64,000 bases of DNA from AG-12 sp027319585 (GCA_027319585.1 DAHVMY010000003.1:39883-103882), one strand, 5' to 3'. Shown: positions 32,614 through 42,274, counted from the first letter of the stretch. Notes: generated by a model not told the origin, from the letters alone. Program-made: numbers and translations.

Positions 32614-33823
32614 GGACCGCGGCCTGGCGGCGCGGGAGGCGCGGGTGTTGTGCGGGATCTACCGCCGCCCCCCGCTGACCCTGGCCGCCGGTCATGGCTG
32701 CGTGGTGGTGACCGATGACGGACGCGAGCTTCTGGATCTGGTCGGAGGCATCGCCGTCAACGCCCTGGGCCACTGCCACCCCCAGGTGGTGGCGGCGGCC
32801 CAAACGCAGCTGAGCCGGCTCATGCACACCAGCAACCTCTATTACACCGCGCCCCAGGTGGAGCTGGCGGAGGCGCTGGTCGCCTCCGCGTTTCCGGGGC
32901 GGGTGTTCTGGTGCAACAGCGGGGCGGAGGCCAACGAAGCGGCGCTCAAGGTGGCGCGCAAGTGGGGCCGGCTGCACCGCTCCGGCGCCTTCACCGTGGT
33001 CACCCTGGAGGGCGCGTTTCACGGCCGCACGCTGGCGACCCTGGCCGCGACCGGCAACGCCCACTACAGCGACCCGTTCCGGCCTCTGCCGGAGGGCTTC
33101 CGGCAGGTGCCACGCGGCAGCCTCGAGGCGGTGGAGCGCGCCATCCAGGACGCCGAGCGGCCGGCGGTGGCGGTCCTGGTCGAGCCGATCCAGGGCGAGA
33201 GCGGGGTGAACCCGCTGGGCGCCGAGTACCTCACCGGGCTGCGGGCCCTGTGCGACCGCCACTCGGTCCTTTTGATCCTGGACGAGGTCCAGACCGGCAT
33301 GGGTCGGTGCGGCGCCATGTGGGCGCACCAGCTGGCGGGGGTCGTCCCGGACATCATGACCGCCGCCAAGGGGCTAGGGGGCGGGCTGCCGCTCGGGGCG
33401 ATGCTGGTGTCGCCGGCGGCCGACTGCCTCGAGCCTGGCGATCACGGCAGTACCTTCGGCGGCAACCCGGTCTCCTGCGCTGCCGGCCTGGCGGCCCTCA
33501 GGGTGATCCAGGAGGAGCGCCTGCCGGCGCGGGCCGCCGTCGCCGGCGAGCAGTTCAAGGAGGGAATCCTGGAGCTCCGCTCGGTGGGCCTGCCGGTCGC
33601 CGAGGTGCGTGGCAGCGGCCTGCTCCTGGGCGTGGGCCTCTCGGCCCCCCTGGCACGGGAGATGGCGGCCGCCGCCATCGAGGAGGGGCTGCTGATCAAC
33701 CCCATCGGCGACGCGACGATCCGGCTGGCTCCGCCGCTCGTCATCTCCGACGACGAGATCGCCCTGGCCTTGGCGGGGCTGCGCCGGAGCCTGGAGCGCG
33801 CGGTGGCGGAGCTCACCAATTGA
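32606..33823 (+). CDS. argD: Acetylornithine aminotransferase
   Basis: The 405-residue class III PLP aminotransferase converts N-acetylglutamate semialdehyde to N-acetylornithine. Motifs: LLDLVGGIAVNALGH, CNSGAEANEAALKVARK, LILDEVQTGMGRCG, and the lysine site TAAKGLGGGLPLGAM that forms the Schiff base; GSTFGGNPVSCAAG follows. ATG 32606 overlaps the argB end by eight bases. The stop overlaps the argR TTG start. Confidence 0.93.
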   Translation: MTEDRGLAAREARVLCGIYRRPPLTLAAGHGCVVVTDDGRELLDLVGGIAVNALGHCHPQVVAAAQTQLSRLMHTSNLYYTAPQVELAEALVASAFPGRVFWCNSGAEANEAALKVARKWGRLHRSGAFTVVTLEGAFHGRTLATLAATGNAHYSDPFRPLPEGFRQVPRGSLEAVERAIQDAERPAVAVLVEPIQGESGVNPLGAEYLTGLRALCDRHSVLLILDEVQTGMGRCGAMWAHQLAGVVPDIMTAAKGLGGGLPLGAMLVSPAADCLEPGDHGSTFGGNPVSCAAGLAALRVIQEERLPARAAVAGEQFKEGILELRSVGLPVAEVRGSGLLLGVGLSAPLAREMAAAAIEEGLLINPIGDATIRLAPPLVISDDEIALALAGLRRSLERAVAELTN

Positions 33824-34317
33824 TCGCGCAGGTGGGCAAGCGGGAGCGCCAGGCCGCGATCGCGGAGATCCTGTGGGAGGTGCCGATCGAGACCCAGGAG
33901 CAGCTGGCCCAGGAACTGCGCCGTCGCCATATCGAGGCCGACCAGGCCACCGTCAGCCGCGATCTCCGCGAGCTCGGGGTCTCCCGCGTCGCCGGGAGTC
34001 CCGGGCGCCGCTACCTGGCTCCGCGCCGGCTGGCCCCTCCCTGGGAGCGGGCGCGCCAGGTGCTCAGCAGCCAGCTGGAACGCCAGGAACAGGTGGGGTT
34101 GATGGTGGTGTTGCACACTCCGGTGGGGGCGGCCCCGGTGGTGGCGGCCGCGATCGACGCTTTGGAGCTTCCCGTCGTGGCCGGGACCGTCGCCGGCGAT
34201 GACACTATCTTCATCCTTGCCCGGACCGCTGCCGGAGCCCGGTCCGTGGCTCAGCAGCTGGAGGCCCTAAGGCAGGCGCCGCCCCCGGCACAGCTCCCAG
34301 GAGGGCCCGAGACTTGA
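33820..34317 (+). CDS. argR: Arginine repressor
   Basis: A 165-residue ArgR with an N-terminal winged helix (TQEQLAQELRRRHIEADQATVSRDLRELGV) and a C-terminal arginine-binding/hexamer domain (VAGTVAGDDTIFILARTAAGA). The C-terminal domain keeps the GDD motif that binds arginine. The start is TTG 33820: it overlaps the argD stop (TTGA) and GGAG lies eight bases upstream; GTG 33832 is an alternative. It should repress the operon at the palindrome before argC. Confidence 0.9.
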   Translation: MIAQVGKRERQAAIAEILWEVPIETQEQLAQELRRRHIEADQATVSRDLRELGVSRVAGSPGRRYLAPRRLAPPWERARQVLSSQLERQEQVGLMVVLHTPVGAAPVVAAAIDALELPVVAGTVAGDDTIFILARTAAGARSVAQQLEALRQAPPPAQLPGGPET

Positions 34318-35597
34318 GCGAACGACCGCGGTGTGTGCTGGCGTTCTCCGGTGGGCTGGACACCACTGTGGCGGTCCATTGGCTGACCCATCAGCGTGGA
34401 TTCGACGTGATCACCCTCTCGGCCGACCTCGGCGAGTCGAGATCTGCCGAGGAGCTGCAACGGCGGGCGCTGCTGGCGGGCGCGGTGGCCGCGCATGTGG
34501 TGGATGCCAAGGAGGTTCTGCTCCGCGACTTCGTGTTCCCCTCGCTGCAGGCGGGAGCTATGTACCAGGGGGTCTACCCGCTGGCCACCGCCCTGGGCCG
34601 GCCCTTGATCGCCCGCCTGCTGGTGGAGGTGGCCCGGGAGACCGGGGCGGCCGCGGTGGCCCATGGCTGCACCGCCAAGGGCAACGACCAGGTCCGCTTC
34701 GACGTGGCGGTGGGCGCGCTGGCGCCGGGGTTACAGGTCGTGGCTCCGGTGCGGGAGTGGAGCATGGGGCGGAGCGAGGAGATCGCCTACGCGGAGGAGC
34801 ACGGGCTCACGGTCAGGGCCACCCGTGAGAGCCCCTACAGCGTCGACGCCAACCTCTGGGGTCGCAGCGTGGAGGCGGGGGTGCTGGAGGATCCGTGGCA
34901 AGCGCCCCCCGAGGATGCCTTCGAGTGGACCGTCCCCGCCGCCGCGGCCCCTCCCGACGGCGAGACGGTGGAGATCCATTTCGAGCAGGGGGTGCCCGTG
35001 CGCCTGAACGGTGGTGAGGCCTCGGCGGTCGAGCTCGTGGTCGCCCTCAACGAGCGGGGCGGGAGGAACGGGGTGGGGCGCATCGACCATGTTGAGGACC
35101 GGCTGGTCGGGATCAAGTCGCGGGAGGTGTACGAGGCGCCGGCCGCCGCCATCCTGGATCAGGCGCATCGGGCCCTGGAGTCACTCACGCTGGCGCGCGA
35201 CGTGCTGCGGTTCAAGCGCCAGGTGGCGGATGAGTGGGCGCAGCTCACCTACGATGGCCTCTGGTACTCCGCGCTGCGCCAGAGCCTTTACGCCTTTGTG
35301 AGGTCGACCCAGCAGTTCGTGACCGGGGATGTGCGCCTGCAGCTGCGTCAGGGAGCTGTGACCCTGCTCGGGCGCAGCAGCCCGGCGTCGCTCTACCGCC
35401 GCGAGCTGGCGACCTACGAGCGCGCCGAGGATCGCTTCCGTCACCAGTCCGCGGAGGGGTTCCTCAACATCTTCGGGCTGCCGCTGCGCACCCAGGCGGC
35501 GATCCAGGGCAACCTCTGGGAGGAGTCCAAGCCGTTGCTGAGCTCGATGCCGCACGGCATCGCGGGGGGAGGACCGGACGCTGACGCCACCACCTGA
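34314..35597 (+). CDS. argG: Argininosuccinate synthase
   Basis: The 427-residue enzyme condenses citrulline and aspartate with ATP. It has the PP-loop AFSGGLDTTVAV, ATALGRPLIARLLVEVA, HGCTAKGNDQVRFD, and SPYSVDANLWGRSVE. It belongs to the long-form group with a longer C-terminus. TTG 34314 is the start: it overlaps the argR stop (TTGA), with AGGAGG nine bases upstream. The final bases overlap the CTG start proposed for argH. Confidence 0.92.
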   Translation: MSERPRCVLAFSGGLDTTVAVHWLTHQRGFDVITLSADLGESRSAEELQRRALLAGAVAAHVVDAKEVLLRDFVFPSLQAGAMYQGVYPLATALGRPLIARLLVEVARETGAAAVAHGCTAKGNDQVRFDVAVGALAPGLQVVAPVREWSMGRSEEIAYAEEHGLTVRATRESPYSVDANLWGRSVEAGVLEDPWQAPPEDAFEWTVPAAAAPPDGETVEIHFEQGVPVRLNGGEASAVELVVALNERGGRNGVGRIDHVEDRLVGIKSREVYEAPAAAILDQAHRALESLTLARDVLRFKRQVADEWAQLTYDGLWYSALRQSLYAFVRSTQQFVTGDVRLQLRQGAVTLLGRSSPASLYRRELATYERAEDRFRHQSAEGFLNIFGLPLRTQAAIQGNLWEESKPLLSSMPHGIAGGGPDADATT

Positions 35598-37101
35598 GGA
35601 GGAGCACTCAAGGAGGGCGCCCAAGGCCTGGAGCGGGCGCCTACAGGAGCCCACCGCTCCCACTCTGGAGGAGTACAGCTCCTCTTGGCCGTGGGATCTG
35701 GAGCTGGCCGAGGACGACGTCCGGGGGTCGAGGGCGCACGCTCGAGCTCTGAGCGAGGCGGGGGTGCTGGAGCAGGCCACGCTCGAGCGTTTGCTCCTGG
35801 GCCTGGATCTGGTGCTGGAGGAGCTCAGGGCGGGGACCTTCGCGGTCCTCAGCTCCGACGAGGACATCCACATGGCGGTCGAACGGCGCCTCACCGAGCT
35901 GGTCGGGGAGGCGGGGCAGCGCCTCCACACCGGTCGCAGCCGCAACGATCAGGTCGCGCTGGACCTCCGCCTCTACGTCCGGCGTATGTGCGTCCGCCTG
36001 GTGCAGGCGGTGGCGGACCTCCAGGAGGTGCTGCTGCAGCGTGCCCGGGAGCATCGCCGCACCATCCTGCCGGGCTACACCCACCTGCAGCGCGGGCAAC
36101 CGATCCAGCTCGGGCATCACCTCCTGGCCTACCTGGAGATGCTCGGCCGGGATGTCCGGCGGCTTCAGGGCTGCCGGGAGCGGGCCGACGAGTCTCCCCT
36201 TGGGGCCGGCGCGCTGGCGGGGACCACCCTGCCGATCCCGCGCGCCGGCGCCGCCGCCGAGCTCGGCTTCGCCCGCCTCTCCGCCAACAGTCTGGACGCG
36301 GTCTCAGACCGCGACTTCGCGGTCGAGCTCGTCTTCGACTGCGCGCTCCTGGGCGTGCACCTCTCGCGGCTGGCGGAGGACCTGATCCTCTGGAACACCG
36401 CCGAGTTCTCCTTCGTGAGCCTCCCGGACCGTTGGGCGACCGGCTCCAGCCTCATGCCCCAGAAGAAGAACCCCGACCTGCTGGAGCTGGTCCGAGGCCG
36501 GGCCGCGGTACCCATCAGCGGCCTGATCGGGTTGCTCACCCTGCTCAAGGGGCTGCCGATGAGCTACAACCGCGACCTCCAGGAGGACAAGCGTCACCTC
36601 TTCACCGCGGTCGAGGCGACCCTGGCCAGCCTGCGCGCACTGGGCGGCCTGCTGGCGGAGCTGGAGTTCCAGCCCTCGCGGATGCTCGAGGCGGCTTCGG
36701 ATCCTGAACTGCAGGCGACCGACCTGGCCGAGCTCCTGGTGGCGCACGGCGTCCCCTTCCGCAGCGCCCACGAGACCGTGGGACGTGCGGTGCAACGGGC
36801 GCGTCGGCAGGGGATTCCCCTTGACCGGCTGGTGGAGCTGGAGGGCGCGGGTCTCGGCCTTCCGCCGGAGGCGGCCCAGCTCTTCGACCTCCGCCGCTCC
36901 CTGCGGCAGCGCGAGCAGTTCGGCGCCCCCGGGCCGCACGCGACCCAGCTCGCGCTGCGCCGGGCCGGTCGCCAAATCCTGGCGGCGCGGAGGTGGGCCA
37001 GCCGCAGGGCTGGGGACGAGCCCCCTCATCGAAGGCAGTCCGGCACCGGTGAGGTTGCTACGATCACACGAAAGCAGCCATCCGTCAACCGGGAAGCCTG
37101 A
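35581..37101 (+). CDS. argH: Argininosuccinate lyase, apparent CTG start
   Basis: A fumarase/aspartase superfamily lyase releasing arginine and fumarate. Motifs: HTGRSRNDQVALDLRL, GYTHLQRGQPIQLGHH, and the signature SSLMPQKKNPDLLELVRG. The first ATG/GTG/TTG in frame is GTG 35764, but that would remove the family N-terminus, which is coded upstream: KAWSGRLQEPT, then WDLELAEDDVRGSRAHA. Tracing back in frame gives CTG 35581, with GGGGAGG ending eight bases before it, and no other start codon. From CTG the protein has 506 residues and overlaps argG by 17 bases. The C-terminus carries ~40 extra basic residues. Confidence 0.9.
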   Translation: MTPPPEEEHSRRAPKAWSGRLQEPTAPTLEEYSSSWPWDLELAEDDVRGSRAHARALSEAGVLEQATLERLLLGLDLVLEELRAGTFAVLSSDEDIHMAVERRLTELVGEAGQRLHTGRSRNDQVALDLRLYVRRMCVRLVQAVADLQEVLLQRAREHRRTILPGYTHLQRGQPIQLGHHLLAYLEMLGRDVRRLQGCRERADESPLGAGALAGTTLPIPRAGAAAELGFARLSANSLDAVSDRDFAVELVFDCALLGVHLSRLAEDLILWNTAEFSFVSLPDRWATGSSLMPQKKNPDLLELVRGRAAVPISGLIGLLTLLKGLPMSYNRDLQEDKRHLFTAVEATLASLRALGGLLAELEFQPSRMLEAASDPELQATDLAELLVAHGVPFRSAHETVGRAVQRARRQGIPLDRLVELEGAGLGLPPEAAQLFDLRRSLRQREQFGAPGPHATQLALRRAGRQILAARRWASRRAGDEPPHRRQSGTGEVATITRKQPSVNREA

Positions 37102-39101
37102 TGTATCGCAAGCTCTACCTGCCCCTGGACAATTCGGATCACTCGACCGCGGCTGCGGAGGTCGCGATCCGACTCGCCAAATCGACCGGGGCTGAGATTG
37201 TCGGCAGCCACGTTTACGCGGCGCGGCTGCATGACTACCGCTTCAAGCAGATGGAGTACACCCTGCCCGAGGAGTACCAGGACGAGGTCGAGCTGGAGCG
37301 CCAGCGCAAGATCCATGACAGCCTGATAACCAAGGGTTTGGGGCTCATCTCCGACTCCTACCTGGAGGCCGCCGAACGGCGCTGCCGGGAGGAAGGCGTG
37401 GAGTTCACCCCCAAGACCTTCGATGGCAAGAACTGGGAGGTGCTGGTCAAGGACATCGAGGAGTCCGACTACGATCTGGTCCTCATGGGGGCCTGCGGGC
37501 TGGGTCAGGTCAAGGAGACTCAGCTCGGCACGTGCGTGGATCGGGTGGTGCGCCGGGCGTTCCGTGACACCATCGTGGTGCGTCACCGGGAGGGCCGGGA
37601 CCCGCTCTCCGGGCCGATCGTGGTCGCGATCGACGGATCCCCCCAGTCGTTCGCCGGCCTGCGTTCCGCGCTGGAGATGGGCCGAGCTCTGGATCTGCCG
37701 GTGGAGGCGGTTGCCGTCTACGACCCCTACCTGCACTACGTGCTCTTCAACGGCATCGTCGACGTGCTCTCGGAGGAGGCCGGCAAGGTCTTCCGCTTCA
37801 AGGAGCAGGAGGCGCTGCACGAGGAGATCATCGACACCGGGCTGGCGATGATCTACTCCTCCCACCTCAAGGTGGCCAAGGAGGTGGCCCGCGCCGAGGG
37901 CTACGATCTGCCGATAACTTTGCTCGACGGCAAGGCGTTCGAGCAGGTGCTTCGCTACGTCCGCGAGGTGGACGCATCGCTGCTGGTCTGCGGCAGGATC
38001 GGCGTCCACTCCGACCAGGGCATGGACATCGGGGGCAACAGCGAGAATCTGCTGCGGCTGGCCCCCTGCAGCGTGATGCTTTCGTCGCGGACCTACGTGC
38101 CCCCCATCGATGTGATGGGGGCGGCCTCGGTGGTGTGGACCCCGGAGGCCAACGAGGTGCTGGAGCGGATCCCCTGCTCGGCGCAGGGGCTGGCCCGCAC
38201 CGCGGTGCTGCGCTGGGCGATGGAGCGGGGCCACTCCATCATCTCCCAGGACCTGGTCTCCTCAGCCCTGGGGGACATCCTTCCCCCGGAGGCCTCGGCC
38301 GCGATCGGGATCCGGCGGGAGTCCACGGCGACCTTGGTCACCGAGCAGGAGGTTCACATCTGTCGCGAGTGCGGCTACACCGCCCATGGCGTGCGGCCGG
38401 TGGCCTGCCCGGTGTGCGGTGGGGCCCAGGAGCAGTTCGCCCGCGTGGACCACGAGAGCCTGATGCAGCAGGCGGCCGCGGAGGGGGAGGTGACCGAGGA
38501 GTTGACCTTCGACAACCGCAAGATCGGTTGGTCCACCGAGGCGCGCAACCTGCTCCACGAGATGCCGGCCGGCTACCTACGGCGCAGGATCAAGGCCAAG
38601 GTCGAGAAGGTCGCCCGCACCAGGCGTCTGGCTGTGGTGACCCTGCAGGTGGCGGCCCCGCTGATCGAGCCCGAGCTCGGGCGCACCGCCAATGCCCAGC
38701 CGCATCGCACCCCGCTGGAGGACGAGGAGCCCGGCCGCGCCGCCGTGGCGGTGGGTGGCTTCGGGGGCCCAGATGGGGAAGGGGATGAGGTCGATCGGGC
38801 GCTGCTCACCTACGCCGCGGGCGGCCAGGGTGGGCGCTACATCCCTCGCGAGGCCTCTCCGACCGTTGCCCGTCTCCGGCCCCGCGAGGAGGGGACGACC
38901 CCGGGCTTCGCCGCTCAGCCCGCCGGGCCGGCCGACCCCGCCGCAAGGTGCCCGGTTCACGGCAGGGAGGACCTGGAAGCCGCGGTGGTCGAGCGGCTCA
39001 CGGTGGCCGCGGCCCCCGATAACGGACCCGCCGACGCCGCGCGCTGCCCGGTCGTCCACGGCACTGATCGGGGCGCTGCCCCCAAGGAGCCGGCGCCCTA
39101 G
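37101..39101 (+). CDS. Tandem universal stress protein with zinc ribbon and PCP_red-like modules
   Basis: The 666-residue protein starts with two universal stress domains: about 1-170 (YLPLDNSDHSTAAAEVAI, ending MGACGLGQVKETQLGTC VDRV) and about 175-330 (PIVVAIDGSPQSFAGLRSAL, ending VCGRIGVHSD). Residues about 350-410 resemble the C-terminal module of light-independent protochlorophyllide reductase (WTPEANEVLERIPCSAQGLARTA). A CRECG...CPVCG zinc ribbon at about 420-440 follows, then a second PCP_red-like copy at about 475-520 (WSTEARNLLHEMPAGYLR). The last 130 residues are low-complexity with CPVHG and CPVVHG motifs. ATG 37101 overlaps the argH stop (TGATG), so it is cotranscribed with the arginine genes. 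Function unknown. Confidence 0.8.
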   Translation: MYRKLYLPLDNSDHSTAAAEVAIRLAKSTGAEIVGSHVYAARLHDYRFKQMEYTLPEEYQDEVELERQRKIHDSLITKGLGLISDSYLEAAERRCREEGVEFTPKTFDGKNWEVLVKDIEESDYDLVLMGACGLGQVKETQLGTCVDRVVRRAFRDTIVVRHREGRDPLSGPIVVAIDGSPQSFAGLRSALEMGRALDLPVEAVAVYDPYLHYVLFNGIVDVLSEEAGKVFRFKEQEALHEEIIDTGLAMIYSSHLKVAKEVARAEGYDLPITLLDGKAFEQVLRYVREVDASLLVCGRIGVHSDQGMDIGGNSENLLRLAPCSVMLSSRTYVPPIDVMGAASVVWTPEANEVLERIPCSAQGLARTAVLRWAMERGHSIISQDLVSSALGDILPPEASAAIGIRRESTATLVTEQEVHICRECGYTAHGVRPVACPVCGGAQEQFARVDHESLMQQAAAEGEVTEELTFDNRKIGWSTEARNLLHEMPAGYLRRRIKAKVEKVARTRRLAVVTLQVAAPLIEPELGRTANAQPHRTPLEDEEPGRAAVAVGGFGGPDGEGDEVDRALLTYAAGGQGGRYIPREASPTVARLRPREEGTTPGFAAQPAGPADPAARCPVHGREDLEAAVVERLTVAAAPDNGPADAARCPVVHGTDRGAAPKEPAP

Positions 39102-39356
39102 GTCGCGCCGACCGGGAGTCCCGTCCCACATCGGAACCGCGCCGCCACACCTCGCCTGTCCGCGGCCGTGGCGCCCCGCTCGCCGCGCTGGCCGGGAGGC
39201 CAAGGCGAAGCGATGGGGACTCGGCCGCCGCACGCCCGACGGGGCGGGCTCAGGGTCGTCGAGCCCGATGGTGAGCTTGGGGTCCGGCTGGGAGCGCCCG
39301 GCCGGCGCCGGTCCGAGCACCAGCCCGCCGCCCGGTCGCGATCTCGGCACAGCGCC

Positions 39357-41681
39357 TCACAGCAGCTGCCCGCCGCGCTCCACAGCCGGGTCGATCAGCC
39401 CTTCGCTGCCGCGCATGAGCTGGCGCATCTGCTCCCCCTGCCGCGGTTCGGCCAGGGCGCTCACGACATCTCCCACCTGAAGCTCGGTCGAACCCGAGGC
39501 GAATGTCAGCTCGGCTCCCCGCAGGACGGTCACGATGATGCAGCCGGGTGGCAGCTTCACCGAACGCAGCGGCTTTCCGGCCAGCGGAGACCCCTCGCCG
39601 ATCCGCTCCTCGATGCTCATGGTGTGGCTGCTGACCTGGGTCATCACCCCGAGGTTGCTGGAGAGCGCCTGCTGGTAGCCGGCCACCACGTCGCCGAAGG
39701 TCAGTATCCCCAGGACGTGACGGGCGCCGTCGGTGACCGTCACCCAATGGCCACCCGCCTGGGTCAGGGCCTCCAGGGCCAGGTCGAGCCTGGCCTTGGC
39801 GGCGATGGTGGGGGTGGTGGCATCCACCAGCTGGGAGAGGGCCGGCGGGGGGTCCTGGGCGGCGGCCCGGGTCAGCACGTCCACGCCGACCGTTCCCAGG
39901 TAGATCCCCTGCGAGTCCACGACAGGGGCTCCGGGGACGGCAGCGCTCAAGGCTGCCGCCAGCGCCTCCTTGACCGATGTTGACTCCGCCAGGACCAGGC
40001 GGGGTTCCGTGGCCACCTCGCTCACCTCCACCCCGCCTAGCAGCGGCAGCCCGAACTGGAGACGCGAGGCTGGCGAATCGGACCGGGTGCGGAGCTGGCT
40101 GCGATAGATGCTGTCGTCGAAGCGACGCACGATGAAGGTGGCGAGGGCCACCGCCACCATCGCCGGCGCCAGCAGGGAGATGGTCCCGGTCATCTCCGCG
40201 ACCATCAGCATCACCGCCAGCGGCGCCCGGGCGATCCCGCCGAAGCACGCCATCATGCCCACGATGACGAACGCGGCCGGGTCGTGCGGCACCCAGGGAG
40301 CGACCGGCTCCAGGAGCCGCCAGATCGCGGCCCCGGTGAAGGCGCCGATCACCATCCCCGGACCGAACACCCCACCGGATCCGCCGGTACCGATGGACAG
40401 GGAGGTGGCCAGGATCCGCGCCACCGGGAGCAGGAGGACCGCGTAAAGGGGGATCTGCAGCAGCTCGGGGCCGAGCCCCTTCTGCACCCAGCCGTAGCCA
40501 GTGCCGAGCACCTCGGGCAACCCCAGTGCGATCGCCCCCACCAGCAGCCCTCCCAAGGCGGGGCGGAGCTTGCGGCTGATCGGCAGTCTGGCGTTGAGTC
40601 CCACGACCCCGTAGAAGCCTTTGGCATAGAGGACGCCGATCAGGCCGGCCACCACCCCGATCACCGCAAACCAGATGAGCTGCCCAGGAGCGCTGAAGTG
40701 GTATCCCCCCGGGACCAGGAACAAGGAGCGATAGCTCTCGAAGGCGCCGAAAATCACATAGGCCACGATCGACGCGGCCAATCCCGGAAAGAGGGCGGCG
40801 AACTCGAAGTCGTCCCGGTAGAGGATGTCGGCGGCCAGCACCGCGCCCCCCAGGGGCGCGCTGAAGATGGCGCCGATGCCCGAGCCGATACCCACCGCGA
40901 CCGCCAGCCGGCCGTCATCCGGGGAGAGGTCGAGCACGCGGGCGAGGAGCGACCCGAACCCTGCGCTGATCTGAGCTGTCGGGCCCTCTCGACCTCCCGA
41001 ACCTCCGGAGCCGATTGTCACCGCCGACGCCAGGATCTTGACGGCGACCGCCCGGAGCCGAATGCCCCGCGGATTGCGGTGGAAGGACTCGATCGCGGCG
41101 TCGGTGCCGTGTCCCTCCGCCTCCGGCGCCCAGGTGAAGATCAGGAGCCCTGAGATGAGCCCTCCCAGGCCGACCACGAGCGGAATCGCCCACGGTCTGG
41201 CGAAGCCCGACGAGCCGGGCTGGTTGCCCTCTCCTCCGGGGGTGGGGATGTGGTAGCCGGCCAGATCGACCAGGAACAGATGGGTTCCCACCTGGAGGGC
41301 GGTGTAGAACAGGACCGCCCCGAGCCCCGCCACGATCCCGATCAACACCCCCAGGACCAGCCACCGCTGCGCGTACGGGAGCGCGCTGATGCGACTCCCC
41401 AGGCGGCTGCCCAGGGTGCGCCAGCTGATCCAGCCATCTCCGAAGAGCCGCCCTTCCCAGGTGAGGGCCGCTGTGGTCAGGCCGCGTCGCGGTTGGCTGG
41501 GGGGTGCCGCATCGGGCCCTCTGGTGCCAGGGCGCGCTCCCAGGCGGTGGGCCAGGCCACGCAGATCAGCTGCGGCGCGCTGCCACCGCTTGGCGTGGGG
41601 GTCGGCACTCTCCGGATCGCGGTCGGATGCTTCTTCGGATGGGGGGTGAGGGCGGAGGCGTCGGCGCCAGCGGGAGATCAT
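39357..41681 (-). CDS. CLC-type chloride channel/antiporter with CBS pair and TrkA-C domain
   Basis: The 774-residue protein has a ~90-residue polar N-terminus, a CLC membrane domain (about residues 95-530), two CBS domains (about 560-680) and a TrkA-C-like end (from IGEGSPLAGKPLRSVKL). Selectivity elements visible are GSGGSGGREGPT (with the gating glutamate in GREGP) and GTGGSGGVFGPGM. It would move chloride or other anions, possibly coupled to protons, with gating set by nucleotides on the CBS pair. ATG 41681 overlaps the TetR stop (ATGA), so the two genes form an operon. Confidence 0.88.
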   Translation of the reverse strand: MISRWRRRLRPHPPSEEASDRDPESADPHAKRWQRAAADLRGLAHRLGARPGTRGPDAAPPSQPRRGLTTAALTWEGRLFGDGWISWRTLGSRLGSRISALPYAQRWLVLGVLIGIVAGLGAVLFYTALQVGTHLFLVDLAGYHIPTPGGEGNQPGSSGFARPWAIPLVVGLGGLISGLLIFTWAPEAEGHGTDAAIESFHRNPRGIRLRAVAVKILASAVTIGSGGSGGREGPTAQISAGFGSLLARVLDLSPDDGRLAVAVGIGSGIGAIFSAPLGGAVLAADILYRDDFEFAALFPGLAASIVAYVIFGAFESYRSLFLVPGGYHFSAPGQLIWFAVIGVVAGLIGVLYAKGFYGVVGLNARLPISRKLRPALGGLLVGAIALGLPEVLGTGYGWVQKGLGPELLQIPLYAVLLLPVARILATSLSIGTGGSGGVFGPGMVIGAFTGAAIWRLLEPVAPWVPHDPAAFVIVGMMACFGGIARAPLAVMLMVAEMTGTISLLAPAMVAVALATFIVRRFDDSIYRSQLRTRSDSPASRLQFGLPLLGGVEVSEVATEPRLVLAESTSVKEALAAALSAAVPGAPVVDSQGIYLGTVGVDVLTRAAAQDPPPALSQLVDATTPTIAAKARLDLALEALTQAGGHWVTVTDGARHVLGILTFGDVVAGYQQALSSNLGVMTQVSSHTMSIEERIGEGSPLAGKPLRSVKLPPGCIIVTVLRGAELTFASGSTELQVGDVVSALAEPRQGEQMRQLMRGSEGLIDPAVERGGQLL

Positions 41682-42274
41682 CGCGGCTCCAGCGCCCTCA
41701 GCAGCAGGTCCACCGTGACCCGGATGTTCTCCCACTTGAAGGCCTCGGGGTCCAGCCGGGCATGGATGGTCAGCCCATCCCCCAGCGCCAGCATCAGGGA
41801 CGCCAGCGCGTTGGCGGGGGCGCCGACCAACTCTCCGCTGGCGACGCCCGCCTCAATCCAGGACCTGAGGATCCGCCTGCGGCGGGCGGTGCTGGCGCCC
41901 AGGACCCGGCGCACCCGCGCATCGGAGAGCATCGCGGCCCAGAGGTCTGCCGCTATCTGCGCCCGCCCCGGCGCCTGGGCGTGCTCCAACATCGAGGCGG
42001 CAAACGATCGGAGGCGCATGAGCGCACTCGGTTCGGCCGCCGCAAGTTTGGCCATGTGGTCCTCCATGGCATGGGCATCGTCCTCGAGGAGCGCCAGCAG
42101 CAGCGCCTCCTTGTGGGGGAAGTAGCCGTAGAAGGCACCCTTGCTGATCGAAGCCTGCAGGCAGATCTCGTCCACCGACAGGTCCGCGTAGGAGCTCTTG
42201 GCCAGGCATTGCCAGCCTGATTCGATCAGGCGCTGGCGGCGATCGGCGCGCGTGGCCTCGCTCAGCTTGGGCAC
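41678..42274 (-). CDS. TetR family regulator of the CLC operon
   Basis: A 198-residue TetR protein with the N-terminal helix-turn-helix (RQRLIESGWQCLAKSSYADLSVDEICLQASISKGAFYGYFPHKEALL) and a helical ligand domain. The start is GTG 42274: on the minus strand a -10 (TATCAT) ends seven bases before it, making the message leaderless or nearly so, and a perfect palindrome lies just upstream. The frame continues upstream but would run through that promoter. It overlaps the CLC start, so it very likely regulates its own gene and the channel. Confidence 0.85.
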   Translation of the reverse strand: MPKLSEATRADRRQRLIESGWQCLAKSSYADLSVDEICLQASISKGAFYGYFPHKEALLLALLEDDAHAMEDHMAKLAAAEPSALMRLRSFAASMLEHAQAPGRAQIAADLWAAMLSDARVRRVLGASTARRRRILRSWIEAGVASGELVGAPANALASLMLALGDGLTIHARLDPEAFKWENIRVTVDLLLRALEPR

